Source of the DNA: CAWBOY01 sp963790585
Lineage (GTDB): Bacteria > Planctomycetota > Planctomycetia > Gemmatales > Gemmataceae
Length of the DNA: 64,000 nt
Assembly: GCA_963790585.1 (NCBI GenBank)
Contig: CAWBOY010000002.1
Location: 186,001 to 250,000 of the forward strand
Direction of reading: 5' to 3'
How positions within the stretch are numbered: position 1 is the stretch's first letter; every line of letters begins with the position of its first letter. The position numbers were made by a program, and so were the translations under genes. Below are positions 9,698-18,047 of this stretch, piece after piece. The notes under the pieces were generated by a model. That model did not search any database, was not told the origin of the DNA, and saw nothing but the letters and a program-made list of their open reading frames with translations.

Positions 9698-9723
9698 GGG
9701 TTACTTAGCCAGCGAAGTAACCC
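9698..9723 (+). promoter_or_regulatory. inverted repeat before imuA, candidate damage-response operator
   Basis: A perfect 9-bp inverted repeat GGGTTACTT / AAGTAACCC with an 8-base spacer ends 21 bases before the imuA GTG. Position and dyad symmetry fit a repressor site. ImuA-ImuB-DnaE2 cassettes are commonly under LexA control, but this is not a known LexA box, so the assignment is inference. Confidence 0.4.
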
Positions 9724-9744
9724 TGCAGGCAAGGTTCGGTAGAC

Positions 9745-10449
9745 GTGAAAGGGTCCGAAGAAGCCGTTCGGCTGTTGGCGGAGAAGATCCGCGCGCTGGA
9801 AACCTCGTTTCGGCTGAGCAAGCCGGCGGCGATTCCGCTTGGGGGATGCGGCCTGGGCAAGCTCTTTCCAGCGGGGGAGTTGCCATCGGGGTCTTTAATG
9901 GAGCTGTTGCCGAGCGTGCCTGGAGCGGGCGCGTGGACGGTGGCGCTCCTTATCGCGCGCTATGCCTGTGGCGAGCGCAAATCCCTGTTGATCGCGGATC
10001 CAGAGCGATGCTTTTATCCACCGGCGGCGCGAAAGTTTGGGATCGAGCCGGAACGCACGATTATCGCTCGTCCACGGAACTCGCGGGATGCCTTGCTCGC
10101 GGTGGCGCAGGCGTTGCGCTGTTCAGCCATTGGCACGGTGATCGGCACATTTGAACACCTGGCTGACCGCGATAGCCGGCGGCTGCAATTGGCGGCTGAA
10201 GCGAGCGGCACGGTCGGAGTGCTATTGCGGCCCATCTCGGAGAAGGGATCGCCTTCCTTCGCATCGATTCGTTTACTGTTGGATCCACTCCCGTCGGCAC
10301 ACCGTCGGCGGCGTCTACGCTTGGAAGTGCTTCGTTGCCGAGGAGGGCACGAGGGGAAGACAACAGGTATGGAGATTGACGATGTCACGGGTCATGTGCG
10401 TGCATTTTCCCTTTTGGAGCTTACAGAGAAATCGGCATCAACGGCCTGA
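9745..10449 (+). CDS. imuA: ImuA, RecA-like component of the mutasome
   Basis: A 234-residue RecA-fold protein upstream of ImuB and DnaE2. It shows the ImuA pattern: LGGCGLGKLFPAGELPSGSL, then LMELLPSVPGAGAWTVALL in place of a Walker A loop, then RKSLLIADPERCFYPPAARKFG. ImuA is required for mutasome-dependent translesion synthesis where studied. GTG at 9745 is the only start that keeps the N-terminal helix. The 3' end overlaps imuB by 68 bases, which implies translational coupling. The order imuA-imuB-dnaE2 with minimal spacing is the classic SOS mutagenesis cassette. Confidence 0.88.
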   Translation: MKGSEEAVRLLAEKIRALETSFRLSKPAAIPLGGCGLGKLFPAGELPSGSLMELLPSVPGAGAWTVALLIARYACGERKSLLIADPERCFYPPAARKFGIEPERTIIARPRNSRDALLAVAQALRCSAIGTVIGTFEHLADRDSRRLQLAAEASGTVGVLLRPISEKGSPSFASIRLLLDPLPSAHRRRRLRLEVLRCRGGHEGKTTGMEIDDVTGHVRAFSLLELTEKSASTA

Positions 10450-12154
10450 GCTGCGAGGCAAGCCGCTCGCCATTATGCGGCCCGTCCTCAACAAAGGAGG
10501 CAAAGTCCTCGTATGTTGCGCGGAGGCGCGCCGTCAGGGTATTAGGCCGGGAATGATGCAGGTGGAGGCATTGGCGATGGCCCCGACATTGGCTTGCGTC
10601 GAGGAAGACCTGGATGCCGACCGTCAGGTGCTTACAGAACTTGCTGGATGGTCGCAGCAGTTCAGCCCCGTCGTCGGAATCGAGGAGGGGATGGCGCTGA
10701 CATCCCTATTAATCGACACGACAGGCTGTGCCGCCTGCTTCGGCGGTGAGGAAAAATTGATTGAGAAGGCATGTGGAGAATTCAGCGGCAATGGTTGGAC
10801 CGTGATCATCGCTTTGGCCGACACGATCGGTGCGGCATGGGGGATCAGTCATTTTCCGCTACAGGTTAGCTCGAACCTCGCGGTGCGTGGCACCTGTGGG
10901 TCCAGTTTCTTTGTGTGGATTCCTCCTGACGGAAGTCAGAGAGTATCCGATGAAAATTCCTCCCCTGTACTTGGGGAAAATGTTACCCAAGAAGTTCCCC
11001 TCTCCCCTGTACTCGGGGGAGAGGGGTCGGGGGTGAGGGGGCAATATCAGGGAAAACATCACCCCCTCACCCCCGACCCCTCTCCCCCGAGTACAGGGGA
11101 GAGGGAAGCCTCTTGGAAATGCTCTCATCAGAATGTAGGGCAAATGGAAGCGTCCGCGCGATGCGTTCTCGATTTGCCAGTGGCGGCGTTGCGCTTGTCG
11201 GAAAGAAACCTGGGGCTTCTAAAGCAGCTTGGTATCGAGCAGATTCACCAATTGGCGGTACTGCCGCGCGACCAGGTGGCGGAGCGGTTCGGTGTCGAAA
11301 TCCGTATGCGTCTTGATCAAGCCTTGGGCCAAGCTGCCGAGGTGATTACACCCTTTCACGCTTTGCCGGATGCCGTGGCGGGCTGGATGTTTGAAGATCC
11401 CGTCGAACGGCGCGAGATTTTGGCGCAGGTGCTCGATCTCTTACTCGAACGCCTGCAAGCCATTCTGGAGAAACGCTGCTGTGGCACGAGGCTGTTGGAA
11501 TGCACATTCGAGCAAGAAGGAATGGACGCCCATGTATTTGAGTGTAGCCTGTCGCGCCCCGCACGCGCGGCGGCTTATCTACGTCCTTTGCTCAAGGTGC
11601 GTTTGGAGCAGCAACGCCTCCAGGCACCTGTTATCGCCATCTGTTTGCGTGCGCTGGTGCTCGAACGAATGCCGGACGAACAAAGAGAGCTATTCGACGC
11701 GGAGGGCGCTGACAACGAGAAGACATTGGCACATTTTCTCGATAGTCTTGTTTCTCGACTGGGCAGAGACGCGGTGACGAAAGCACGTTTCGTCGCTGAT
11801 CCCCAACCGGAGAAAACCTGTAGTTTTGAATGTGCCTTGGAAGATGGATCTGGAGATGCGGAATCCGTGGAGCTGCCGATATTTCGGCATCGCCCCGTGC
11901 GGATCTTTCCGCGGCCCATTCCTATTGAAGTTACCGCCCTCGTCCCTTTGGGAATACCGCAACGCTTTCATCATGCCGGCACAAACTATACGGCGATTCA
12001 TTGCCAGGGGCCGGAGCGAATTGAGACCGGTTGGTGGCGTGCCGCCGATATACATCGTGACTATTACATGGTGGAAACCACTGAGGGAACGCGCTGGTGG
12101 CTTTTTCGTCGCATGGACGATGGGCATTGGTTTCTACATGGCTGCTTCGATTGA
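10382..12154 (+). CDS. imuB: ImuB, Y-family DNA polymerase-like mutasome protein with in-frame palindromic insertion
   Basis: ImuB is a Y-family polymerase homologue that bridges DnaE2 and the sliding clamp. The N-terminal palm (SRVMCVHFPFWSLQR..., VCCAEARRQGIRPGM, VGIEEGMALTSLLIDTTGCA) is recognisable although catalytic acidic residues are weak, as usual for ImuB. The helix-hairpin-helix part (LLKQLGIEQIHQLAVLPRDQVAERFG) and the C-terminal domain follow. Between them, residues about 178-256 are a low-complexity Pro/Gly segment translated from a palindromic repeat (see 10959-11107). The whole is 590 residues, roughly 70-80 longer than typical. ATG at 10382 lies inside imuA and dnaE2 starts 21 bases after the stop. 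Confidence 0.87.
   Translation: MSRVMCVHFPFWSLQRNRHQRPELRGKPLAIMRPVLNKGGKVLVCCAEARRQGIRPGMMQVEALAMAPTLACVEEDLDADRQVLTELAGWSQQFSPVVGIEEGMALTSLLIDTTGCAACFGGEEKLIEKACGEFSGNGWTVIIALADTIGAAWGISHFPLQVSSNLAVRGTCGSSFFVWIPPDGSQRVSDENSSPVLGENVTQEVPLSPVLGGEGSGVRGQYQGKHHPLTPDPSPPSTGEREASWKCSHQNVGQMEASARCVLDLPVAALRLSERNLGLLKQLGIEQIHQLAVLPRDQVAERFGVEIRMRLDQALGQAAEVITPFHALPDAVAGWMFEDPVERREILAQVLDLLLERLQAILEKRCCGTRLLECTFEQEGMDAHVFECSLSRPARAAAYLRPLLKVRLEQQRLQAPVIAICLRALVLERMPDEQRELFDAEGADNEKTLAHFLDSLVSRLGRDAVTKARFVADPQPEKTCSFECALEDGSGDAESVELPIFRHRPVRIFPRPIPIEVTALVPLGIPQRFHHAGTNYTAIHCQGPERIETGWWRAADIHRDYYMVETTEGTRWWLFRRMDDGHWFLHGCFD
10959..11107 (+). repeat. palindromic repeat inserted in frame within imuB
   Basis: Arms of 47 and 46 bases (10995-11041 and 11062-11107) are complementary except for one missing G and enclose a 20-base spacer. 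A degenerate partial copy of the arm lies just before (10959-10980). The DNA consists of C-rich and G-rich blocks, translating to LSPVLGGEGSGVRG and LTPDPSPPSTGERE. Reading through it keeps the imuB frame open. Confidence 0.85.
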
Positions 12155-12175
12155 GTACATGTTATCGGAGCAAGG

Positions 12176-15100
12176 ATGAAATACGCGGAGCTATGGTGCA
12201 AGACAAACTTCTCCTTTCTCGAAGGGGCGTCTCATGGCGAGGAATTGGCCGAGCGCGCCGCGGAGCTTGGCTATCACGCCTTGGCTATCACGGACCGTAA
12301 TTCGCTGGCAGGCATCGTCCGCGCCCACCAGGCCGCGAAGACGGCGAGGTTGAAGTTGCTCCTAGGCGCGGAGATTACACCGCTTGACGGCGCGCCGGTC
12401 GTCTTGCTCGCCATGAATCTCGAAGGCTATCGCAATCTCTCGCGCTTGATCACCCGCGGACGACGCAACGCCGAAAAAGGGGACTGTCAGCTCACCGTCG
12501 GCGATATTGGTGAATTCGCGGGCGATCTCCTGGCCGTGGTGCCGACGTTTGAAACGACTTCAAATGCCGTGGTACAAACGTATGCCGACATTTTTCGAGA
12601 GAGGGCCTATCTAGCGGCTGCCGTGCATCTTGGTCCGTGCGACGATACGGAGCTGGAGCGTTGCTCGTGGCAAAGCCGCCAATGCCGACTGCCATTGGTG
12701 GCAACGAATCAGGTTCATTACCACGTTCCCAAGCGGTGCGCGCTTCATGACGTGTTGACCGCCGTTCGGCATCACACCACGGTGGCGAATCTGGGCGCCT
12801 TGCGCTTCCCCAATGGCGAACGCTATCTGAAAACACCGACGCGGATGAGTCGACTCTTCGCCAACTATCCCGAGGCGATTCATCGCACCATCGAAGCAGC
12901 GGACCGCTGTGACTTTTCGCTCGACGAGCTGCGCTATGACTATCCCGAAGAGTTGTGTCCCGACGGCAAGACCCCGACCACATATCTCGCGGAATTGACT
13001 TGGGCCGGCGCGCGCGGACGCTATCCCGACGGGATTCCGGAAAAGGTCCGCGAGCTTCTTGGAAAAGAGTTGGAGTTGATCGCGGAGCTGCGCTATGAGG
13101 CCTATTTTCTGACTGTTTGGGATCTGGTAGAGTTCGCCCGTTCCATCGGCATCCTCTGTCAAGGCCGGGGGTCGGCCGCCAATTCGGCCGTCTGTTACTG
13201 TCTTGGCGTCACCTCGGTTGATCCGGATCGGGCCGATCTGCTCTTCGAGCGATTCATCAGCAAGGAGCGCAACGAACCTCCTGATATCGATGTCGATTTC
13301 GAGCACGAGCGGCGTGAGGAAGTCTTTCAGTACATCTACAGAAAATATGGCCGCGACCGAGCCGGCATCGTGGCCGAGGTCATCTGCTATAGGCCCCGTT
13401 CCGCGGTACGCGACGTCGGCAAGGCTCTAGGATTTTCACCTGACGCCGTGGATCGGCTGGCCAAAGCGATTGATTGGCATTCGCATTCATCAGCGATTGG
13501 CGAGCGCATTCAAGAAGTCGGGTTCACACCGAACGTGACGAGCGTCCAGCATCTTGTCGAATTGTCCAGCGAATTGATCGGTTTTCCACGGCATCTATCG
13601 CAACATGTCGGCGGCTTCGTCATCACCGGCCGACCGCTCTCTGAGATGGTTCCCATCGAGAATGCCGCGATGCCGGACCGCACCGTGATCGAATGGGACA
13701 AGGACGATCTCGACACGCTGGGCATTCTCAAGGTCGATTGCCTGAGCTTGGGAATGCTGACGGCGATCCGCAAATGCTTTGATTTCATTGGGCCGATCGT
13801 ACTCCCCTCTCCTTCTGGGAGGGAAATCCGTCTCCCCTCTCCCTCAGGGAGAGGGGTCGGGGGTGAGGGTTTAGAAAACATGGACAATGCCGTGTCCGCT
13901 CCCTCACCCCCAACCCCTCTCCCAGAGGGAGAGGGGAGTAAAAACAGATTCACCCCTCTCCCAGAGGGAGAGGGGAGCAAAAACAGATTCACCCCTCCCT
14001 CCGAAAAAGAAGCGAGAATGCTCACCCTAGCCAGCATCCCCGCCGAAGATCCGTTGGTCTACGACATGATTTGCGCCTCGGACACGATCGGAGTCTTTCA
14101 GATCGAGAGCCGGGCGCAGATGAGCATGTTGCCGCGCCTCAAGCCGCGCTGTTTTTATGACCTCGTGGTTGAAGTCGCCATCGTCCGCCCGGGGCCGATC
14201 CAGGGCGGCATGGTGCATCCGTATCTACGGCGAAGGTCGGGTGAAGAACCCGTGACCTATCCACACCCCGTCGTCGAGCAAGTTCTCTCCAAGACGCTCG
14301 GCATCCCGCTCTTTCAAGAACAGGTGATGCGGCTGGCGATCGTCGCGGCCGGCTTCACGCCTGGCGAAGCGGACCAGCTCCGCCGCACGATGGCTTCGTG
14401 GAAGCGCCACGGCACCATTGCCACGTATCAACAAAAATTCCGCGACGGTCTGTTGGCCCGTGGCTTCTCGGCACAGTTCGCCGAGCAGATCGGCGAGCAG
14501 ATCAAAGGTTTCGGCGAGTATGGCTTTCCCGAATCGCACGCCGCCAGTTTCGCCTTGCTGGCCTACATCTCGGCCTGGCTCAAATGTCACTACCCCGCCC
14601 ATTTCACCGCGGCCCTCATTAACAGCCTCCCGATGGGTTTTTATGGACCGGCGCAACTGATCTATGACGTTCAGGCACATGGCGTCGCTGTCCGGCCAAT
14701 CGACGTCAATCGTAGCGAATGGGACTGCACGCTCGAGCCCGTTGAAGATGCCGCTCGGCCGGCGATTCGCCTGGGATTTCGGCTGATGAAAGGGTTCTCG
14801 TCGGCGCAAGCCGAGTTAATGACCGCCGCGCGGCATAAGGCGGCGTTTCGCTCGATCGCGGATTTCGCCCGGCGGGGTCATGTCTCCAAAGCCATGCTTC
14901 TCCGGCTGGCGGCAGCCGACGCCTTTCGCTCGCTCGGCCTCGACCGCCGAGCCGCGTTGTGGAAGGTTTTGGCTATCACAAGTGAGGATCTACCTCTGTT
15001 CGACGGATTGGATGACGACGAGGCAGACCTGCCAAGCCTACCGGAACTGTCGGCCGAACAGCAGGTCATCGCCGATTATCAGTCGACCGGCTTGTCACTC

Positions 15101-15469
15101 AAAGCACACCCGATCGGCCTGATTCGCACGGACCTGGGGAAGCTCAACGTCGTGCCGGCATCGGGGCTGGTTGATCTCGCCGACAAAGCGAAGGTGCGTA
15201 TCGCCGGGCTGGTGTTGGTGCGGCAGCGCCCGCCGACAGCCAATGGCACAGTGTTCATGTCTCTCGAAGATGAAACGGGATTAATGAACCTCATTATCTG
15301 GAGTCGTACCTGGGAGCGATACCGCAAAGTCGCCAGGCAGGCGGTCGCTCTCTTCGTCGAAGGCAAGGTCGAGCGCGTGGAACGCGTCATCCACGTTTGC
15401 CCCACGAAGATCGACGACCTATCGCACGCCTTGCAAGGCATCGCGTCTCGATCGCGCGACTTTCGATGA
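12176..15469 (+). CDS. dnaE2: error-prone DNA polymerase DnaE2 with in-frame palindromic insertion
   Basis: A 1097-residue C-family polymerase alpha subunit. It has an N-terminal PHP domain (YAELWCKTNFSFLEGASH, LAITDRNSLAG), the catalytic palm with PDIDVDFEH near residue 365, the fingers with IGVFQIESRAQMSMLPRL, a helix-hairpin-helix region, and a C-terminal OB fold (VRIAGLVLVRQRPPTANG). DnaE2 performs translesion synthesis with ImuA and ImuB. Residues about 543-613, between the palm/thumb region and the IPAEDP motif, are translated from a palindromic repeat with tandem duplications and are absent from the family pattern. CGGAGCAAGG precedes the ATG. Confidence 0.93.
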   Translation: MKYAELWCKTNFSFLEGASHGEELAERAAELGYHALAITDRNSLAGIVRAHQAAKTARLKLLLGAEITPLDGAPVVLLAMNLEGYRNLSRLITRGRRNAEKGDCQLTVGDIGEFAGDLLAVVPTFETTSNAVVQTYADIFRERAYLAAAVHLGPCDDTELERCSWQSRQCRLPLVATNQVHYHVPKRCALHDVLTAVRHHTTVANLGALRFPNGERYLKTPTRMSRLFANYPEAIHRTIEAADRCDFSLDELRYDYPEELCPDGKTPTTYLAELTWAGARGRYPDGIPEKVRELLGKELELIAELRYEAYFLTVWDLVEFARSIGILCQGRGSAANSAVCYCLGVTSVDPDRADLLFERFISKERNEPPDIDVDFEHERREEVFQYIYRKYGRDRAGIVAEVICYRPRSAVRDVGKALGFSPDAVDRLAKAIDWHSHSSAIGERIQEVGFTPNVTSVQHLVELSSELIGFPRHLSQHVGGFVITGRPLSEMVPIENAAMPDRTVIEWDKDDLDTLGILKVDCLSLGMLTAIRKCFDFIGPIVLPSPSGREIRLPSPSGRGVGGEGLENMDNAVSAPSPPTPLPEGEGSKNRFTPLPEGEGSKNRFTPPSEKEARMLTLASIPAEDPLVYDMICASDTIGVFQIESRAQMSMLPRLKPRCFYDLVVEVAIVRPGPIQGGMVHPYLRRRSGEEPVTYPHPVVEQVLSKTLGIPLFQEQVMRLAIVAAGFTPGEADQLRRTMASWKRHGTIATYQQKFRDGLLARGFSAQFAEQIGEQIKGFGEYGFPESHAASFALLAYISAWLKCHYPAHFTAALINSLPMGFYGPAQLIYDVQAHGVAVRPIDVNRSEWDCTLEPVEDAARPAIRLGFRLMKGFSSAQAELMTAARHKAAFRSIADFARRGHVSKAMLLRLAAADAFRSLGLDRRAALWKVLAITSEDLPLFDGLDDDEADLPSLPELSAEQQVIADYQSTGLSLKAHPIGLIRTDLGKLNVVPASGLVDLADKAKVRIAGLVLVRQRPPTANGTVFMSLEDETGLMNLIIWSRTWERYRKVARQAVALFVEGKVERVERVIHVCPTKIDDLSHALQGIASRSRDFR
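13803..13998 (+). repeat. palindromic repeat with tandem duplication, inserted in frame within dnaE2
   Basis: Left arm at about 13832-13869 and right arm at about 13901-13938 carry the same C-rich/G-rich blocks as the imuB insertion, with a hairpin tip CCCAGAGGGAGAGGGG. A unit of about 39 bases ending AAAAACAGATTC is then repeated twice. In protein this gives PSPSGRGVGGEG, PSPPTPLPEGEG and two copies of the 11-residue unit SKNRFTPLPEG. Total added length is about 195-215 bases and the frame is kept. Confidence 0.85.
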
Positions 15470-15634
15470 GGCGGGATAATCGTCGCAGTGCTGGCCAAGT
15501 GCGACGCAATTGTTCCTATTTTCGCCTTTTTTCGTGGATTCTGGCCGTTTGGACAATTGCCCCAATACGCTGGTGCCGCTACGATGGCTAAGATCTTTGA
15601 TGATCCCTAAACCCGTCACCACGCATGGCCGTTC

Positions 15635-16630
15635 ATGGCGCTCGCACCTCAGACCGTTGCACTGCTCCGAGCGGCTCGGCAACTCGTCGAAAGCCTGCCC
15701 GCCGACGCGGTCCTGATGTTTATCGAAACCGATATGGACTGGGACGGCGTTCGTGACAACCTTGGCCCCTGTCGCCTACTCATAGCGGCGGAAGATCCTC
15801 AGCTGACCGCGCGCTTACAGACGTATCCCGATCTGGTCGTCGTGGAAATCGACCCGGGCCCAACACCGACCCAAGAGCGCATGAACCTGGCGCTGTTGGA
15901 AGCCGTCCGCTCTGACCTGCTGCGCCAAGGCGCCCACGTGATCACACTCTACAACGGTATCGATGTCCAACAAAGTCCCACGGAACCGATCGATAGTTTG
16001 AGCGTCATACACCTTGACGACCATCTCGAACGATTAACGCCTCATGACCTGCGCAAGCTCGATACGCAAGTGCCCCTGGAGACCCTGCGAGCCGTGGTCG
16101 ATCTGGGTGTCGCGATAGGCCGCGAAGGTCGCGAGGGCCATCCGGTCGGCACGATGTTCGTCGTCGGCGACACGCGCAAAGTATTGACGATGAGCCGCCC
16201 CATGAATTTCAACCCGTTTCGCGGCTATAGCGAAGCCGAGCGCGATGTTCGCAATCGCAACGTCCGCGAACAGATCAAAGACATCGCCCAGCTCGAAGGG
16301 GCGATCGTCATCCGCCGCGATGGCATAGCCGTGGCCGCGTGTCTGCGAATCGAAGCTCCGGATCGCGGCTTCACCTTGAGCATGGGCTTGGGAACCCGCC
16401 ATGCGGCAGCGGCGGCGATTAGCAAGAGTACCAAAGCGATCGCCATCGCCGTCAGCCAGTCGTCGGGAACCGTGCGCCTCTTTCAGAACGGCGAGGTCGT
16501 GCTGCACATCGAACCTTTGGCGCGGCCGTTGACGTGGGGACCGTTCCGTCTAGAAACGCAGGATATGAGTAGCAATAGTCGCTCAGCGCGCACGGCGATG
16601 GCGAATGATCGGGCGGATTTAAGTTTGTGA
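15635..16630 (+). CDS. diadenylate cyclase-domain protein (DisA_N-like)
   Basis: A 331-residue protein. Residues 1-170 form an alpha/beta domain of unknown function; residues 200-300 resemble the DAC (DisA_N) domain that makes c-di-AMP from two ATP. The second motif is visible as GLGTRHAAAA (GTRH at 253-256). In place of the canonical Asp-Gly-Ala the sequence has Glu221-Gly-Ala in AQLEGAIVIRR, which would replace a metal-binding aspartate. Later core strands (AIAIAVSQSSGTVRLFQNGE) fit well. It lies 165 bases after the dnaE2 stop on the same strand. DisA links DNA integrity to c-di-AMP in Bacillus, so the neighbourhood is suggestive only. The start at 15635 has no strong ribosome site. Confidence 0.75.
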   Translation: MALAPQTVALLRAARQLVESLPADAVLMFIETDMDWDGVRDNLGPCRLLIAAEDPQLTARLQTYPDLVVVEIDPGPTPTQERMNLALLEAVRSDLLRQGAHVITLYNGIDVQQSPTEPIDSLSVIHLDDHLERLTPHDLRKLDTQVPLETLRAVVDLGVAIGREGREGHPVGTMFVVGDTRKVLTMSRPMNFNPFRGYSEAERDVRNRNVREQIKDIAQLEGAIVIRRDGIAVAACLRIEAPDRGFTLSMGLGTRHAAAAAISKSTKAIAIAVSQSSGTVRLFQNGEVVLHIEPLARPLTWGPFRLETQDMSSNSRSARTAMANDRADLSL

Positions 16631-16666
16631 CAATTTTGGTATTGAAGATCCTTAATGCGATAATTA

Positions 16667-17128
16667 TCATGGCCCCCGGATTGGGAATGATTTGTTCGCT
16701 GTCAGAGTGAATTCTTGATCGTAGCTGCGAAAGTGGGCATCGAAGTACTGTAAGAAGCCTGAGTAACCTAAAAGACTTCGGGACATGCCAAACGGCACGA
16801 AAACGACTTGAGTGGTCCAGTCATAGGTCTCTTTAATTCCATCCGTGATACTAAGGTGAACTTGGGCGTATCGACCGCGAAGGATGCCACGTCCCACCAA
16901 GTAGAGCGACCGTTCTCGGGCTTTATTCAAATCGACTCCGAGTAAAGCTGCCGTCCGTTCATCGAACACCGTATCATCCGCTCCAGTGTCGAGTAACCCA
17001 TCACGCATCACGAATTTGCCGTTTGGCCCCGTCAGCATCACGGGGAGTATTGGCCTTGGCATCAATAGACTACCACCAAGATTAAATCGGGGGTTACTCG
17101 TAGGAAAGTGCGTGTAACGAAGAATCAC
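16667..17128 (-). CDS. retropepsin-like aspartic protease
   Basis: A 153-residue single-domain aspartyl protease with the catalytic motif LLDTGADDTVFDE near residue 46 and a second hydrophobic flap/strand VVFVPFGMSRSLLGYSGFL. Proteins of this size act as homodimers, like retroviral proteases, and bacterial members are mostly uncharacterised. Its ATG overlaps the stop of the upstream small gene by 4 bases (ATGA), so the two are translated together. No signal peptide is visible. Confidence 0.82.
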   Translation of the reverse strand: MILRYTHFPTSNPRFNLGGSLLMPRPILPVMLTGPNGKFVMRDGLLDTGADDTVFDERTAALLGVDLNKARERSLYLVGRGILRGRYAQVHLSITDGIKETYDWTTQVVFVPFGMSRSLLGYSGFLQYFDAHFRSYDQEFTLTANKSFPIRGP

Positions 17129-17388
17129 CGTTCGGCTCCATCGTCCATGAAGAATAAGGCTCCTCCTAAGTCGCCGTCTGATGAAAAATCAACCAAGTCG
17201 ATCAGGATTTTTCTCATATCGTGACCAACATCAGTAAGGCTTTGATGCAGCCGCTCCATATCAGTATGACTCGCCAAGATCCGCGTTCCGTCCTCGCTCC
17301 AAGCCACGTACTGGCCCTCATATTTCTCGAGTTCCTCGCGCGGAAAGAGGCTTTGATTTAGGCGAAATTCATCTACTGGGATCATCAT
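17125..17388 (-). CDS. DUF5678-like small protein
   Basis: An 87-residue protein with the core KYEGQYVAWSEDGTRILASH followed by a helix with DMERLHQSLTDVG. This resembles DUF5678, a short domain often encoded beside retropepsin-like proteases. GGAGACGT before the ATG at 17388 sets the start, so longer readings to 17472 are rejected. It overlaps the protease gene by 4 bases. The function is unknown; substrate, chaperone or regulator of the protease are all possible. Confidence 0.7.
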   Translation of the reverse strand: MMIPVDEFRLNQSLFPREELEKYEGQYVAWSEDGTRILASHTDMERLHQSLTDVGHDMRKILIDLVDFSSDGDLGGALFFMDDGAER

Positions 17389-17428
17389 ACGTCTCCTTTC
17401 AAACGTCGCTCGTCCGATTTCTAGCATA

Positions 17429-18040
17429 TCACACGTTGTTGCGCCCTTCCACCTCCCGCAGAGCGTCTTCATATTCCTCCGGCGTGTTAATATTCCGCAG
17501 ACTTTGTAACGTCGGATCGAGCTTCACAAGCTCGCGCCCTGTGACAAAGCGCGTGGGCAGGCGCTCGAAGAGTGCCGACATTCTTAGTTCATTCGCGCAA
17601 AGCAACTCTTGGACTGTTGCGAGCACATTGACACGATACACCGCCGCGAGGGGATGAAAGAACTCGTCGATCCGTGGAACAGCGATCGACTCGGAGCCGA
17701 GCGCGTCGACCATGTACTGAATGAACGCGGGCCGCAGAAAAGGCGTATCGCAGGCAGAAAGGTAAGCCGCGTCAACGCGCCCCACTAAAGCGGACAGGCC
17801 CATGGCGAGGCCCATCATCGGGCCGCGTTCTGTTTCGTCATCGCGGACGATCGGAACGCTCGGAGGAAGGGGCGGCAAATCTTGATCGGGGGCGGCGACG
17901 ACGACAACGGGAGCGACGACTTGCGACAGAATGCGGACGATTCGTGGCAACAGAAGTTCGCCGCCGAACCGCAGCCAGGCTTTAGGCCGACCCATGCGCC
18001 GGCTCTGGCCGCCACAGAGGATGATGCCGCCACAGATCAT
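17429..18040 (-). CDS. mobA: molybdenum cofactor guanylyltransferase MobA-like
   Basis: A 203-residue nucleotidyltransferase with the N-terminal signature GGIILCGGQSRRMGRPKAWL (GGxSxRMG, with the usual following Asp replaced by Pro before the Lys), then VPIVRDDETERGPMMGL and YLSACDTPFLRP with the metal-binding Asp. MobA adds GMP to molybdopterin to make Mo-bis-MGD. The ATG at 18040 is 8 bases after the stop of the upstream gene; a longer reading to 18094 would run into it. No other Mo-cofactor genes are in the window. Confidence 0.85.
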   Translation of the reverse strand: MICGGIILCGGQSRRMGRPKAWLRFGGELLLPRIVRILSQVVAPVVVVAAPDQDLPPLPPSVPIVRDDETERGPMMGLAMGLSALVGRVDAAYLSACDTPFLRPAFIQYMVDALGSESIAVPRIDEFFHPLAAVYRVNVLATVQELLCANELRMSALFERLPTRFVTGRELVKLDPTLQSLRNINTPEEYEDALREVEGRNNV

Positions 18041-18047
18041 GCGGGTC

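Noticed and set aside
10859..11143. Minus-strand frame of 94 codons inside imuB
   Set aside because: It is the complementary reading of the palindrome and has no independent support.
13510..14037. Minus-strand frame of 175 codons inside dnaE2
   Set aside because: A shadow of dnaE2 and of the palindromic insert.
17389..17472. Longer start for the DUF5678-like gene
   Set aside because: The extension overlaps mobA and lacks a ribosome site, while GGAG lies just before 17388.
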